In this document: positions 1 through 46,085 of the stretch, piece by piece
Position numbering within the stretch: the stretch's first letter is position 1
How the letters are laid out: the number at the start of each line of letters is the position of its first letter
NCBI GenBank assembly: GCA_026260175.1
Contig: JAKCWW010000786.1
Span: 1,837-65,836 of the forward strand
Direction: 5' to 3'
Length of the DNA: 64,000 nt
Source: Reticulitermes lucifugus
Lineage: Eukaryota > Arthropoda > Insecta > Blattodea > Rhinotermitidae
Program-made: the position numbers and the translations under genes
Notes under the pieces: generated by a model
The model's input: only the letters and a program-made list of their open reading frames with translations
What the model was told of the DNA's origin: nothing
Databases searched by the model: none

Positions 1-586
1 ACTTACTACTGTAGTGGCTCTGTGCCCACTGTACTTCTTCATTCACAGCCAGCATAACAATGGCAGTAGTGGACTTTGTGGAACTGACACTTAATCTCAA
101 GTATGCGATTCTTTACGTCACTTATTGGACAGAGGATAGGAAGATGTCTGCAACCATAACTAAAAGTGTTTTCTATCAACAGTTTCTTCTGATTTCATTG
201 TGTTTGTCAGAATTTTGTAAATTTCTGCTTCAATTTGCAACAAACCCCTCAGAGCAATCAGCATCAATATAGATGTTTATATGAATGCAGTAACAAAGTT
301 TTAATTCTATGCATTTTTTAAACATTTGCTGCAGGCATTGCCACCAGATAAGAGTTTAAATTTTAATAAACAACTCTATGAAGAATGTATGTTAATTTGT
401 ATTTGTATTGTATATTTTGTATTTTTGAACTTTTATGACTTATTCCACATCCTGTTGTCCCTCTGACTAAATTTTGGATAAATGGAATTCATAACACATG
501 TATGTGAACTGTCAAAAATATGGAATTCCTGTATGTTGATATTGATGGAAGTTGTTATGTTTGTTATTCTGTTTATTTATGTGTAG
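1..586. other. Presumed DDX47 intron, no feature seen
   Basis: This stretch lies upstream of the DDX47 exon and should be intron. The preceding exon, which would encode the residues before the Arg-Gly-Leu-Asp-Ile-Pro motif, is not visible here. The few open frames are short, AT-rich and resemble no known protein. Confidence 0.5.
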
Positions 587-719
587 GGGTTTGGACATAC
601 CGCATGTTGACGTTGTTATCAACTTTGATATTCCAACACACAGCAAAGATTATATCCATCGAGTTGGCAGGACAGCCAGGGCTGGTCGAGCTGGTAAATC
701 AATCACATTTGTGACTCAG
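587..719 (+). CDS. DDX47: DEAD-box RNA helicase DDX47 (Rrp3-like), single internal exon
   Basis: The exon encodes 44 residues of the C-terminal RecA-like lobe of a DEAD-box helicase. It begins at [16 protein letters not shown], runs through the motif VI core [11 protein letters not shown] and ends at ITFVTQ. The wording around [13 protein letters not shown] matches the DDX47/Rrp3 group better than other DEAD-box families. That group is nucleolar and acts in small-subunit pre-rRNA processing. The acceptor is gtgtag before 587 and the donor is gtaaat from 720. The entry phase is 2, so the Arg codon is split across the upstream junction. All motif VI residues for ATP and RNA contact are intact. 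The following exon, expected to begin Tyr-Asp-Val-Glu-Leu, was not found in the next 9.5 kb. Confidence 0.85.
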
Positions 720-1934
720 GTAAATGCATGTATATTGCTGTTACATGGTTTGAAGAGGGTAATGCAATTTTGATATCTGATAACAACAAAGCTTTTGAAT
801 TTGTATATCAGTATGCTTTCTATTGAAATCATTGTCATATTACATTTTCAGGCATTCTGTTTGCATATATTGCACATCATGGTTTAGTTATTAGTGCTCT
901 TGCTTTGTACTTTGGAGATCACAGCTTCAGAACTTGCCCAGTGACTTATTTTTCGTGATTCTGTGTCTGTGGACACATGCTGCAATGGTGGATAGGCCAT
1001 GACCACGTTCAGTAAAAGGAATCTTTACACATAGAACACAGCATGGGCACAATTTGTTTTCATGAAATTTAGTACTACAGAGCATATCTTTTATCAGTTC
1101 CCTGAGCACAGGGAAATATGATCTCGCTTAAGCAATGCGAGTCCATGGAAAGTTGTGTCATTTTATCTGCACTGAAACCTGAGATGCTGCTCCTCTTGTG
1201 CGTTTTGTCTCATATACAGTAGGTCAGTGCATGTGAAAAATGTTTTCTTTCGAGCAAAGTGTTCACTTGCAATACCTTTGCAAAGTACATATGTGCCATG
1301 AAAAAAGCATTACAAACATTTTTAAAAATATATCCTGTTTCTACAGTTCCATGTAAAGAACAGTATACGTAATAGTGGAAAAATCCTGAATCACAGGTTC
1401 AGTGCTGGACAAAAATAAAATATAAAAACAGGCGATTTTTCTCAGGTGATGGAAAGGTTACATCAAGTATGAATGTAAACAGCCACAGCAACGCATGGTG
1501 GTGTTGCAAAAATCCCTATGCAGTTCATAATGTTTTCTTTACATGACAAAGTGCAGTGAGTGAACACAAAGCCATAGGGTCCATGCTTTTCAAAGGAATA
1601 AATTCTGACCATTATTCAGGGAATTAAAAGAAGTGAAAACATAGGGCAATCAACTTTCTTTGCAAGAACTGAAGGACAGTTTTTGAAGGAAATGTTAATG
1701 TTTCAAGGCAAGAGCTTTGTTGTGTGTCAAGACATATTCTGATTGGATGGGAAATGGAAGGATATCATTAATCTGCATCTTAGCTGAGAACCTTTATTTA
1801 TCCATATTTCTTGAAACAATTTTATTTACAAAAAACACTTTACAAGCATTTTTTGCTTCCTGAAGTATAAAAATTATACAAAATATAAATGAGTATCTTA
1901 GCCCTTCAAAGGGCTGTTTTCAATATCTGAATAT

Positions 1935-2156
1935 TTAATATACTGTCCAGAATCCCTCAGTTTCAACCCACAGATCATATGCATCTCAGCATGGAGTCAG
2001 GAGTGGAACATAATGTTGAGATGAAGCAACTTCATTCCAAGTATCTGACACAGGTGTCCAAACAGCATCTTGCATTTCTCAGGTTTCCTGCATAGTTCCC
2101 CTCACTTAACTTCACACATTCTTGATGGTGTTCACATCGGGTGCTCAAGGTGGCCA
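1935..2156 (-). pseudogene. Tc1-like transposase C-terminal relic
   Basis: Read on the minus strand, one frame from 2156 to a stop at 1935 keeps the pattern of a Tc1-family C terminus. It starts WPP-stop-APDVNTIKNV, continues through VSDTWNEVASSQHYV and ends with EGFWTVY then stop. Tc1-family transposases carry WPPxSPDxNxIENxW at this place. About five in-frame stops show that it is dead. Only the segment after the third catalytic region is recognisable. Confidence 0.72.
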
Positions 2157-3301
2157 GTACAATGTACCAGACAGCTACACAAATTTGAACAAAAACAATT
2201 AATACAGTTAAGGAAGAGAGGAGGATGGAAATGTAACTAAGACAAAATGGTGACTTGTGTGCTTACCTTTTTTTTTTCTATTACAGATTGTACTTCACTT
2301 CCATGCAAAGATTTATTTTGTGAAAATGTCTGTTAAAGAGTTGCAGAAGGTTGGTCTGTTTTCTAAGTCTAGAAGAATTTTCCTCAAAATTTCAAAGAAA
2401 ACATTACCTTGAAAATACAGGCAACTCACTCAGAACCGAGTTCAACTGGTGATAACAACAATGTATGAACACAACTGTTTTTTTATATCTTTAACCCTTG
2501 CAATCCATAATACTCACCCACCATTTCATGTCACCCTTCCAGCACCAAAAATGGCTCCTAGGTTTCAAAAATTTGTGTAAATACACATTCTTAGTGGTTA
2601 TAAAATAATGTCTCTTCTCCATTTGCTTTGATATCTTACAAATTATCCACACAGTAAGAAACAGATTGAATACTCATTGAAAATTCTTGTTGAGACTACT
2701 ACTCACATCAACACTCTGACTTGGTTTCTGGTGTTAGAAGCAGAACATCTGTAACACAGAAATTAATTACCATACAGATATAAAGGGAAAAAGAAGGAAT
2801 GAAAAACACTACTTCAACTTTCCTCTCATGAACATTTACTGCTACAACTTACCTCATATAAACTTCATTTGTAATTTTGATATTTCTTTAAACACATTGC
2901 CTGAATTTCAATGAAACTATATATTGTACTTATAGGAGGGAAATGTATGGATATGGCCTTTTTAGCACTGAAATGAAAGCCTCTGATACACTGACAAAAA
3001 TCATTGTATTTTGTCTCAGGTTACCATTTCTTGTTCTCTGCTCAGATCTCTTAACTGCACTCAAAGTTACTGACTGCATAAATCACAATAACCCTAGTTT
3101 CTCTTAGTACTGGGTAATACCATTACAAATGTTTCACGGAACAATGACACTGCTCCACGAGGTCTTTGGAAATACAGTATCACATGATCGCCATTATCCT
3201 AAGAGTTATCTCGCCACCTTGGCACAAAACTGTAACCCACATTAATTCTTCACACCTGGACAATACAACTGTACATAACATTAAAATATCCACAATTTCA
3301 A

Positions 3302-3570
3302 ATGAGATTTGAGGTTCTAATGGCAGTGACTATGAAGAATACTGTCTTCTGGGATGTGATACTGTGTAGTCTGGGAGAAACTAATGTTTCGGAAGAATGT
3401 ACTGCCTCCATCTTTATGGTAAACAGAGGTGGGCAAGTTGGTAGGGCCTCTTTTACCCTAAAGATGGAGGCAATAAGTTCCTCTGAAACACCACTAAGTT
3501 TCTACCAGACTATATGGCATCACACCCCAGAAGACAATACTCTTTATCCAAGGTTTTACTTCAAATGTGT
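3302..3570. repeat. Foldback repeat family FB1, best copy
   Basis: The element is an imperfect inverted repeat. The left arm (about 3337-3420) carries GTCTTCTGGGATGTGAT, TAGTCTGG and TGCCTCCATCTTTA. The right arm (about 3460-3545) carries the reverse complement of the same blocks, ending in CCAGAAGACAATACT. About 40 bp of unpaired sequence lies between the arms. The left arm happens to be open on the plus strand (MRFEVLMAVTMKN...), a frame I associate with repeat-derived predictions in cockroaches and termites. It is not a gene. Related copies occur at seven further places in this window. Confidence 0.75.
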
Positions 3571-5985
3571 AAATAGTATAGAAACATGGTCAAAACAGAG
3601 TTTATGCAGAGCATAAAAATGATCAGATCAATAATGTCATCAAGACGTATCAATATTTCACTGCAACAGTGACAAAAATACAATGAACGAAAGTTTACCA
3701 AAACACATACCAGTGAGTTATGGCTAAAAATTTATGAACAGTGTAGTCTGAAATGATATTCACTTAACTGTAACAGTGTTACAAAATGTCCGAAACTAAG
3801 TGTTGATTGACGTAATATGAGAATTAATTCATGCATGAAGTAAAACCTGACCTCCAATACCCGTTAAATTTGTTGTGGATATCTTATCATTGTCATCATT
3901 TCCCTCAGCATTATTGAATAATCAGGCACAGTAAAGAGAAAAATCACAGCTAGTTTTGCCAGGCTGGATCACAGTGTTCAAATATACACAATGCAGGTTC
4001 CAACATCAGAATTCAACATTTCAAATCCACTCACTGAAACACAATACACTTCACATTCATTCTAAGAGCAATGCCATTGTTCAAAACTGTAAGCAGATGG
4101 CTAAACGTGGCACAAGTGAAGTCAGAGATACCAATCACATATTTTTAAAATACATCTTGTTCTATTTTATGACTAATGTGTGGTCCATAACACAGAAAGA
4201 CTAGAATACAATATTCAAATTCCCTCTACTACTAGAATAATATATCTATTACTTCAGCGTAAAAAATATTTAAATTCTGCAAATGAAATGGAAACTAAAG
4301 GTAAATTGCAATTTGGGCAATTAGCAACTAATTATCAAGATATGATTGGTATCTCCAGAAACAACCGAGGTCTTATGTGCAAAATGTAGATGGGGTCAAT
4401 TGCCTGGGGCCCCACCTTTGTGTAATACTGAATTTTGTTTAGTGTGTCAATGTGTGTAATAAGGGGAAGGTGAAAGCCCTCTTCTTTTTCATTATGTGCT
4501 CCAAGTTTAAATTAAAATATAATTTAGTATTTGCACGTTGTAGCATTTTAATGTTTTCAATAGGAAATTGCAATTATTAACAAATAAAAAAACATTTATA
4601 TAAGACATTTCTAGTGTACATTTTTCAATACAGTCAGTCAAAATTCAAGAAATACCTGTGGCTGAAAGCAACTGCAAATAAACCAACCAATACTTAGAAT
4701 TTTGATATGTGAGTAGGGATACTATAAAAAGGGATGTGGTTCTGAGATCATGCCATACTCATTACTGTCAGGGCTTCTAACTATTTGCTGGATCCCATCT
4801 CTAAACAAAACAAACACATTGTAAACAATAACCACTTGCACAGTGATCAAAATGTTGGGAACAGATTCAACAGAAGAAGAAATATTAATTATCCTGTAGG
4901 CACATAAATAGGAACTTACAAATTATACTTCCAGGACAATGAAGATACATACTGTTTTATGATGACGTGACCTAGTACAAATAACTATATGAAGAGACCT
5001 CTGAGAAATGGAAGTTTGATGGAGAAGAAGAAAGTGTCATATTTACATTCTTGTAATTTCCAGTCAAGCAAGAACAGGAACTGTACCAAGCCGTCTGCAG
5101 CTTCAGTCAAATTTCACTGCTCATGTATTGTGGTGAAGACAATGTAGGGTACATACATATCACTGCGTAATACAAAGTATCAACTGTAACACTTTTATGA
5201 TGGTAATACAGATCTTGAGAAGTAACCAAATGCTTCAAGAATCACTGACAATTTTGTCTCACATTACAACCAACCTGAAAGAGCAATTCATGTATGAAGG
5301 GGAGACTGTAAGCCGCACCTTCACAATGTTAATTTACTCAAATATTGATTCATTTTTCTAAGCAACCACAAACTTTAGTTAAAAAATTTGGCATACACAG
5401 AGTTCAGGGTTCTCTGCAGCTGCTGAGTATTTTACAGTGACCTACCTGTAAATGTATTTTTCACAAATAATCGTTTTTGGGTTTTTAGAAAAGATGATTG
5501 AAAACATCTGTACAAGTACAATACAAAAAGTTAGCAGGCAGAGAGAACCTTAAACTACATGTGTGCCATATATACCTTGTTGGTTAAAAAAATGTATCTA
5601 AATTTGATAAGTTAAAATTGCACATACAGGGCTTCCAAGCTCTCCTTATGTTATTGTGAACATCTCAAATCTATCTCATCTTATCAAAAATGCAGGCCAT
5701 GTTATTTCAGTCCTGAATAAACTAACTAAAGTGTGACTGTTACAAGTGCCCACTCAGAACAGAACTATTGGTTTGAGCTTCATAAGCTGCACTTCACCAC
5801 TTGTATGCATTCTAAAACAAATATCTGAAAAATATTAACACAGTGGCTCAGACTTATTTCCAGTGTTTATAAGATGCCAATTAAAAGTACTTTAACCTTT
5901 ATCTACTCCTTGCTTATTGATGTGTCACACCAATGTATTGATAAAAATATGGAGGGGGGGGGGGAGAAACATACTCTCATTTACA

Positions 5986-6146
5986 TTGTGGTCTTCTGCG
6001 TCAAACCATGTAGGCTCACAGCTGGTTCCCAATGTTTCACATGAACACACTGCCTCCTTACCCTGAAGATACAGTCAGTTTATTCCTCTGGAACACTGGT
6101 AACCACCTATGAGGCTGTATGTTATAATTACTCAGAAGACCATGAT
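5986..6146. repeat. FB1 foldback repeat, diverged copy
   Basis: The left arm runs from TGGTCTTCTGCG through CCAATGTTTCA to ACTGCCTCC. The right arm runs from CCCTGAAGATA through TTCCTCTGGAACACTGG to CTCAGAAGACCA. The terminal GTCTTCTG and CAGAAGAC blocks pair, as in the copy at 3302. Confidence 0.6.
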
Positions 6147-7201
6147 TTAAATCTTCACTGCTATAAAACCATAAAATGTAATATAATACCATAATGAAGC
6201 AGTAATATTACATTCAATTTCCACTTATGAAAAAGCAGTGTTAAGATTAAGGGTTCTGCCCAAGTTTTCAAATTTTCAACCATCAATTTCTGTACGATTT
6301 TATAATACAGTAATATCAGTTTATTTAAAGTAAAAAGTATTCTGAAATTTAAAGTTACTAATTGTTGCAGTGTAGATACAAAGTCTGACAGAATTATACT
6401 GGATCTGCAATTCAGTGGCACATCTCTAGCAATTGATGTACAGACCCGTATTATAAAAGATATTTAAGCTACCTAAAAATTAATAAATGCTACAAGTAAA
6501 TGTGTAATTGTAAGAGTGCTACAGGAATTCATACATGTCTGCAAATACACCTACAGCTGGTCTCCAATAACATAATTTAACACGTGAAATATCTGGAGTT
6601 GTCTATTAAAATGTGGTTATATTTCTTCCAACTCTGTCAAAGCAGCAATATTTCGTTTCTGTCAATGAATGTATGCTAGAAGGATATCTGAATGCATGTT
6701 TGTGCAAAAAATAAAAAAATGACGCATGTGACAGCATCCATAGCTTCAAAAATGCCTGCAGCTTAGCAATATGTCATATCTGATACTCAAAATGTATGAC
6801 ATTTCTTGTGAATAAATGACTGCAAATCATAATTATTACTAGATCTTTCAATCACCATTTCAGACACTATTACACAACTCATTCGCTACAAATCTGTCAT
6901 AAAATAATAGATTAATCTCACATTTATCATCAACATGGAGAAGACTGTAAACACATGAATACTCAAGTACCCAACACCATCTAAGCATCACATAATTTAC
7001 ACTTACATTCTGCATTCAAGAACAGAATTCTTGTTTCTGCATAAGAATGATTTTTTGTTTTCCAGAGGGCATCATTCCTTGCCTGTTCAGATGATGATGA
7101 CAAAACTTAAGCAACAAAGAAATTATGGCAAAACTAAATCCATTCTGCATGTAATGCACAAACTTTTGCAAGTGCAAATTTACAGAACTCTCAAATTTCA
7201 A

Positions 7202-7424
7202 ATAGTAAGACTGTTGTCACCTGGGATATAATGCCATGTACTCTGGCAGAAATTTACCAATGTTTCAGAGGAACCTGTTGTCTTCATCTTCAGAGTATGC
7301 TTCCACCCTGAAGGTGATGGCAGCATGCTGCTCTGAAACAGCAAATTTCCACCAAACAACATGGCATCACATCCCAAAAACCAACAATCGTCAGTCACCA
7401 TTACAAGAACCTGAAATCCTGCAT
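7202..7424. repeat. FB1 foldback repeat, second well-kept copy
   Basis: The arms share TGTTTCAGAGGAAC and CACCTGGGATATAATGCCATGT with their inverted partners GCTCTGAAACAGC and ACATGGCATCACATCCCA. On the minus strand the outer part reads FQVLVMVTDDCWFLGCDAM, the same frame as the plus-strand reading of the copy at 3302. This supports homology of both arms. Confidence 0.7.
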
Positions 7425-10215
7425 GGTTGAAGTATGGATTGTAAGCGTATGATAAACCTTCAGTTTCAAGCTTTTGGGACACTGCTGTAGTATGAATTTC
7501 AAACACTCCTCAGGTTTAATGTCATATAACGCAGCTCAGACTTATTTCTGACACGAATGTGATAGCAGTGACACTGCAATGCTAATGCTATAAAAATTAA
7601 GTCCCCAAAAAACATCTTTAATAAGCCTGCAGATGATGTTCATAGTACATATGTAAAAAATAACTTACAATAAGCTTTACAAAAGAATGGATTTTTCTTT
7701 CAGGTTAGTTGTGGGAGAAATAAATTCTGCACATGAAATAAAACTACTCCTTTATAGCCCACATGGGTTTGCATGAAATATAGTAACAAACACTACGTAT
7801 ATTACAGCTAATTTGGACTATCACAGTGTTTCAGTTTCTGACGGTGCCATTTTAGCTTGCAAGTAAAAGAGAATGTCTCACTACATCTTTCTTTACAGCA
7901 GCAAATTGTAGCCACACTTAACATGAAACTGTTCTGTTAGTATATAAACACTACTCAAAATAGAGTAGCATTAATAACAAATCTGTGATCCCTCAACTAG
8001 AGAAATCTTATAGAAATATCAGTCCTGTATAAAACACAACAAAAAATTAAATAAAGCTGATATTTTAAACTCACTGGTCCACAGATCACCACACAAACTC
8101 TACTTTCTTAAAATTTTCTGGAATTTTGTTGTATTCTACTCATCTTGAAACTTTTTTCATGCCATCCCGAGTATGAACAACACCTGTTTGATTGTATATA
8201 AACACAGTTATTAGTGAGACATATTACAATGAAATAAAACAACTGCATGATCCGGAGTTTCTGTTGAATGAAATATCCATTTCTAAAGTCAGAAATCCAT
8301 AATGCAAATATGATCTTGTGCAGGGCCACTCCACAAATAATGACTGAAATCACAATGAATGTTTGCTTAATCAGACTTCTCCAATTTATATGACAGCAAT
8401 TATTATTGTTTCATGTAATATAAAGAAGATACTTCACTTTCTTCCAAGCCCCCATTTTCAACTTGGATCCTAATTAGCTTCAGAACCCCTGACAATCAAG
8501 CACAGGCAGGGAGGACAGGAAAGGATTACTGAAACCATTATTGAGCAAATTGCACATTGCCTCTTCAACAGACTGGTTCATAAACTGGATTTCACCAACC
8601 TGAGCCTTCTGCTCCCAACAAGGAAGGGAAGCATCTTTGCTTAACAAGTGCTTCATAATTGTATGTATATGTAAATGCCATTAGTTTCCAGTACTGTAAT
8701 ACTGGCATAAAGACCTAAAGGAATTGGGACTGGAGTATGCTACAGTAAAATAAACATGGGAACAATGTGTAAATGCATCAATCGCTCCACTCTGTGGAAT
8801 ACAATCTACATTACTCTTTGTCTGTTTCAAACTGTTCAGGATATGGTAGGTTGGCACCAAGAATAAAAATAAATAAAAAAATTCAATTTGGAGGAACCCA
8901 AAACCAACATTTTTGACAGAACAGAATGAATTATAGGCTTTCAAAGATAGGAATGGCCACTTCTACAGATATTTTTCATTAATAACTACACCATCCTAGA
9001 AGAATATTTGTTAAATGGCCGCTCTTTCAAAGAAAATTACATGCAGATTATTCAATAAATTAAGAATGTAAATTTACTCCTCTGAAAGTTGGATGATAAC
9101 ACTAAAAGGCTGGGTCCCAGGTCATTATTGCGAAGAAACTTCTAATATTCACTTCAAATGTTGTGATGAATGTAGAGACCATTTTTTTACATTTTTTTAA
9201 CAATGTTCTGTATGCATTAGTTATGAAATTCCCTGAACTCTGTTGCTATTTTAAAATAAAATCCACCACAACCAAGCACCCACCAACCCTACACCTTTGC
9301 CTCTGCATTCCACAGAGCTTCAAGCAATTCTGGTCAACGTGCAAAATAATAAATGTAATCCATTAGTTTACTTTTATAATTATAATTATTATTATCATTA
9401 ATTATCCTACACAAAGAGCTCTGTACAGATCATTATTTATTTTATACCATTTTTATGTACTTTTTACAAAAGTGAAAACTAACACAACAAGTACTTTGCA
9501 CGTGAATGAATGGCATCAGAATGCTCAGTGTAGAACACAGAGGCCAGGCAAATGAAGAAGCAAGGTGGGCACACCATTCAAACATCTGTCTCGTTGTCTT
9601 CTCCTTCATCCTAGCCAATATTTGTACTGGTATTTTTACATCTTGAAAATGGGATACTGTTTTAAACCTATTAAGTTGCACCACCACTAGATCTTAGGAA
9701 AATAAATCACAAACTAGAACAGCTGTTGCACTGACTTCTTAGTACGAATCTTCTTTGTAGAAAGAGGATGTGCAAGCCCTCTACTCGGAGCGATGGAGGA
9801 AAGACGTATGTCTCTAAAGGACTGCACCACTGACTATCGATTCTTTCTAAGAAACATAATCCTTCTCTGCTTTGTACACTAGTAACTCACTGCCTCGCTG
9901 ACTCACTTGGCATATTTTTCTTCTCACACCACCACATAAGCGACTTGGGAGATCGTTCTAGCACCATCAGGAAACAGTGTTCCAGCTGGATACTCAGTAG
10001 AGTTAACAACAAAAAACTTCTTAAAAATGATAACCTGTACCAAAAACAATGTATTTTTCTCTCTTCCCCCTGGAAACTTATGGTGGGATATATAAATCCT
10101 GTCAGGCCAGAAGTGAGAAGACAAAAAAAAATTGTTCTATACAATATCACTTGTGGACATCTCCGTCAAGGGGGAAAAACGGAAAATCCCACTCTGGCAG
10201 ATTTTTATTATCTGT

Positions 10216-45239
<35,024 letters not shown>

Positions 45240-46038
45240 GGCTATGTAAACCTGTGGTACAATAATTCGTGCATAGTCTAAATGTTCAGATATATAACAC
45301 AATGCGAATATAAACTGATAATAGTTTGGTGAATAGTATATTGCTCAAGCTTTTGTTCATATGCAAGATGGCTACCTTCCTTCACGGACAACATACAACC
45401 CCGGAATGGATATCCATCCGCCAAGAAAATATACTGAGAATTACATAAATTGGAATTTCCTTACAAATCCAAAGAATGAGCGGCTTTAAAAAATAAAAAA
45501 TAGGACTTAATTTAATTACATGGTAATTGTTGGGTACCGGTCATTCAAAATTTTATTCGTCGAGCCAACTGAATAAAAGAGCTCATAACAACCACGATTC
45601 TATCTTCATGCGCATTACCACAACATAGCGCAGAATCTACATCTGCACGAACAACAAATAAATGACAATCACTAATATCAGCTGATCGAATTGCGCATTG
45701 TATCGTGTTTTCGTTCAAACCAAACACGTAATTAGAGAAAATATACGGGTGTGTATGTCACGGTTTAACACAACATGAAAGTAATGACAACATGAGACAT
45801 TATATGACTTAATAGTAGTTGTACATTTGTGTTTGAAATGTAGCCGGGAAATAAATACTTTCGAATTTCGATTGTCATTTATTTTATTTTAGTTTTTAGA
45901 AAGCCCACAAGAGTGATGTTCAATAATATAAACAATATGGGGTGGTAAAGGTGCTTGTTTTGAAAGTACATTGGATGTTACTTTTATCAAATTTCACTAG
46001 GGCTGCAAATTTTCTTACAGGCTCGCAAAGCCAGAATA
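45240..46038. promoter_or_regulatory. Bidirectional promoter and 5' UTRs of CNOT3 and CEP131
   Basis: The 799 bp between the two divergent start codons must contain both promoters and both 5' leaders. CpG dinucleotides look denser here than in the introns (for example around 45540-45720). No TATA box is obvious at a suitable distance from either ATG. A splice acceptor-like cttacag lies directly before 46021, 18 bp upstream of the CEP131 ATG, suggesting a non-coding first exon for CEP131 further left. No RFX X-box of good match was found by eye. Confidence 0.6.
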
Positions 46039-46085
46039 ATGCCACGCACAGACAAAACTAGTGGCAGACTTCATTCTGTTAAACC
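46039..46085 (+). CDS. CEP131: CEP131 coding exon 1
   Basis: The exon encodes MPRTDKTSGRLHSVK plus two bases of a Pro codon, with donor gtatgt. The ATG is the first one after the acceptor-like cttacag at 46020. The reading frame is also open upstream to that acceptor, so an upstream start in another exon cannot be excluded. Confidence 0.7.

Larger units (their letters stand above)
720..10215. other. Non-coding interval between convergent DDX47 and CNOT3
   Basis: The interval should contain the rest of DDX47, its 3' UTR and the CNOT3 3' UTR, but no exon of recognisable helicase sequence is visible. What is visible is repeat-derived: a Tc1-like transposase relic (1935-2156) and three foldback repeats (3302-3570, 5986-6146, 7202-7424). 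A poly-G run lies near 5953-5964. The remaining sequence is AT-rich with no supportable feature. Confidence 0.5.

Noticed and set aside
3302-3616. 104-codon plus-strand frame starting MRFEVLMAVTMKN
   Set aside because: It reads through the left arm of the FB1 foldback. It is repeat-derived and not a host gene.
45240-46038. RFX X-box for CEP131
   Set aside because: No sequence with both half-sites at correct spacing was found by eye. A matrix scan would be needed.
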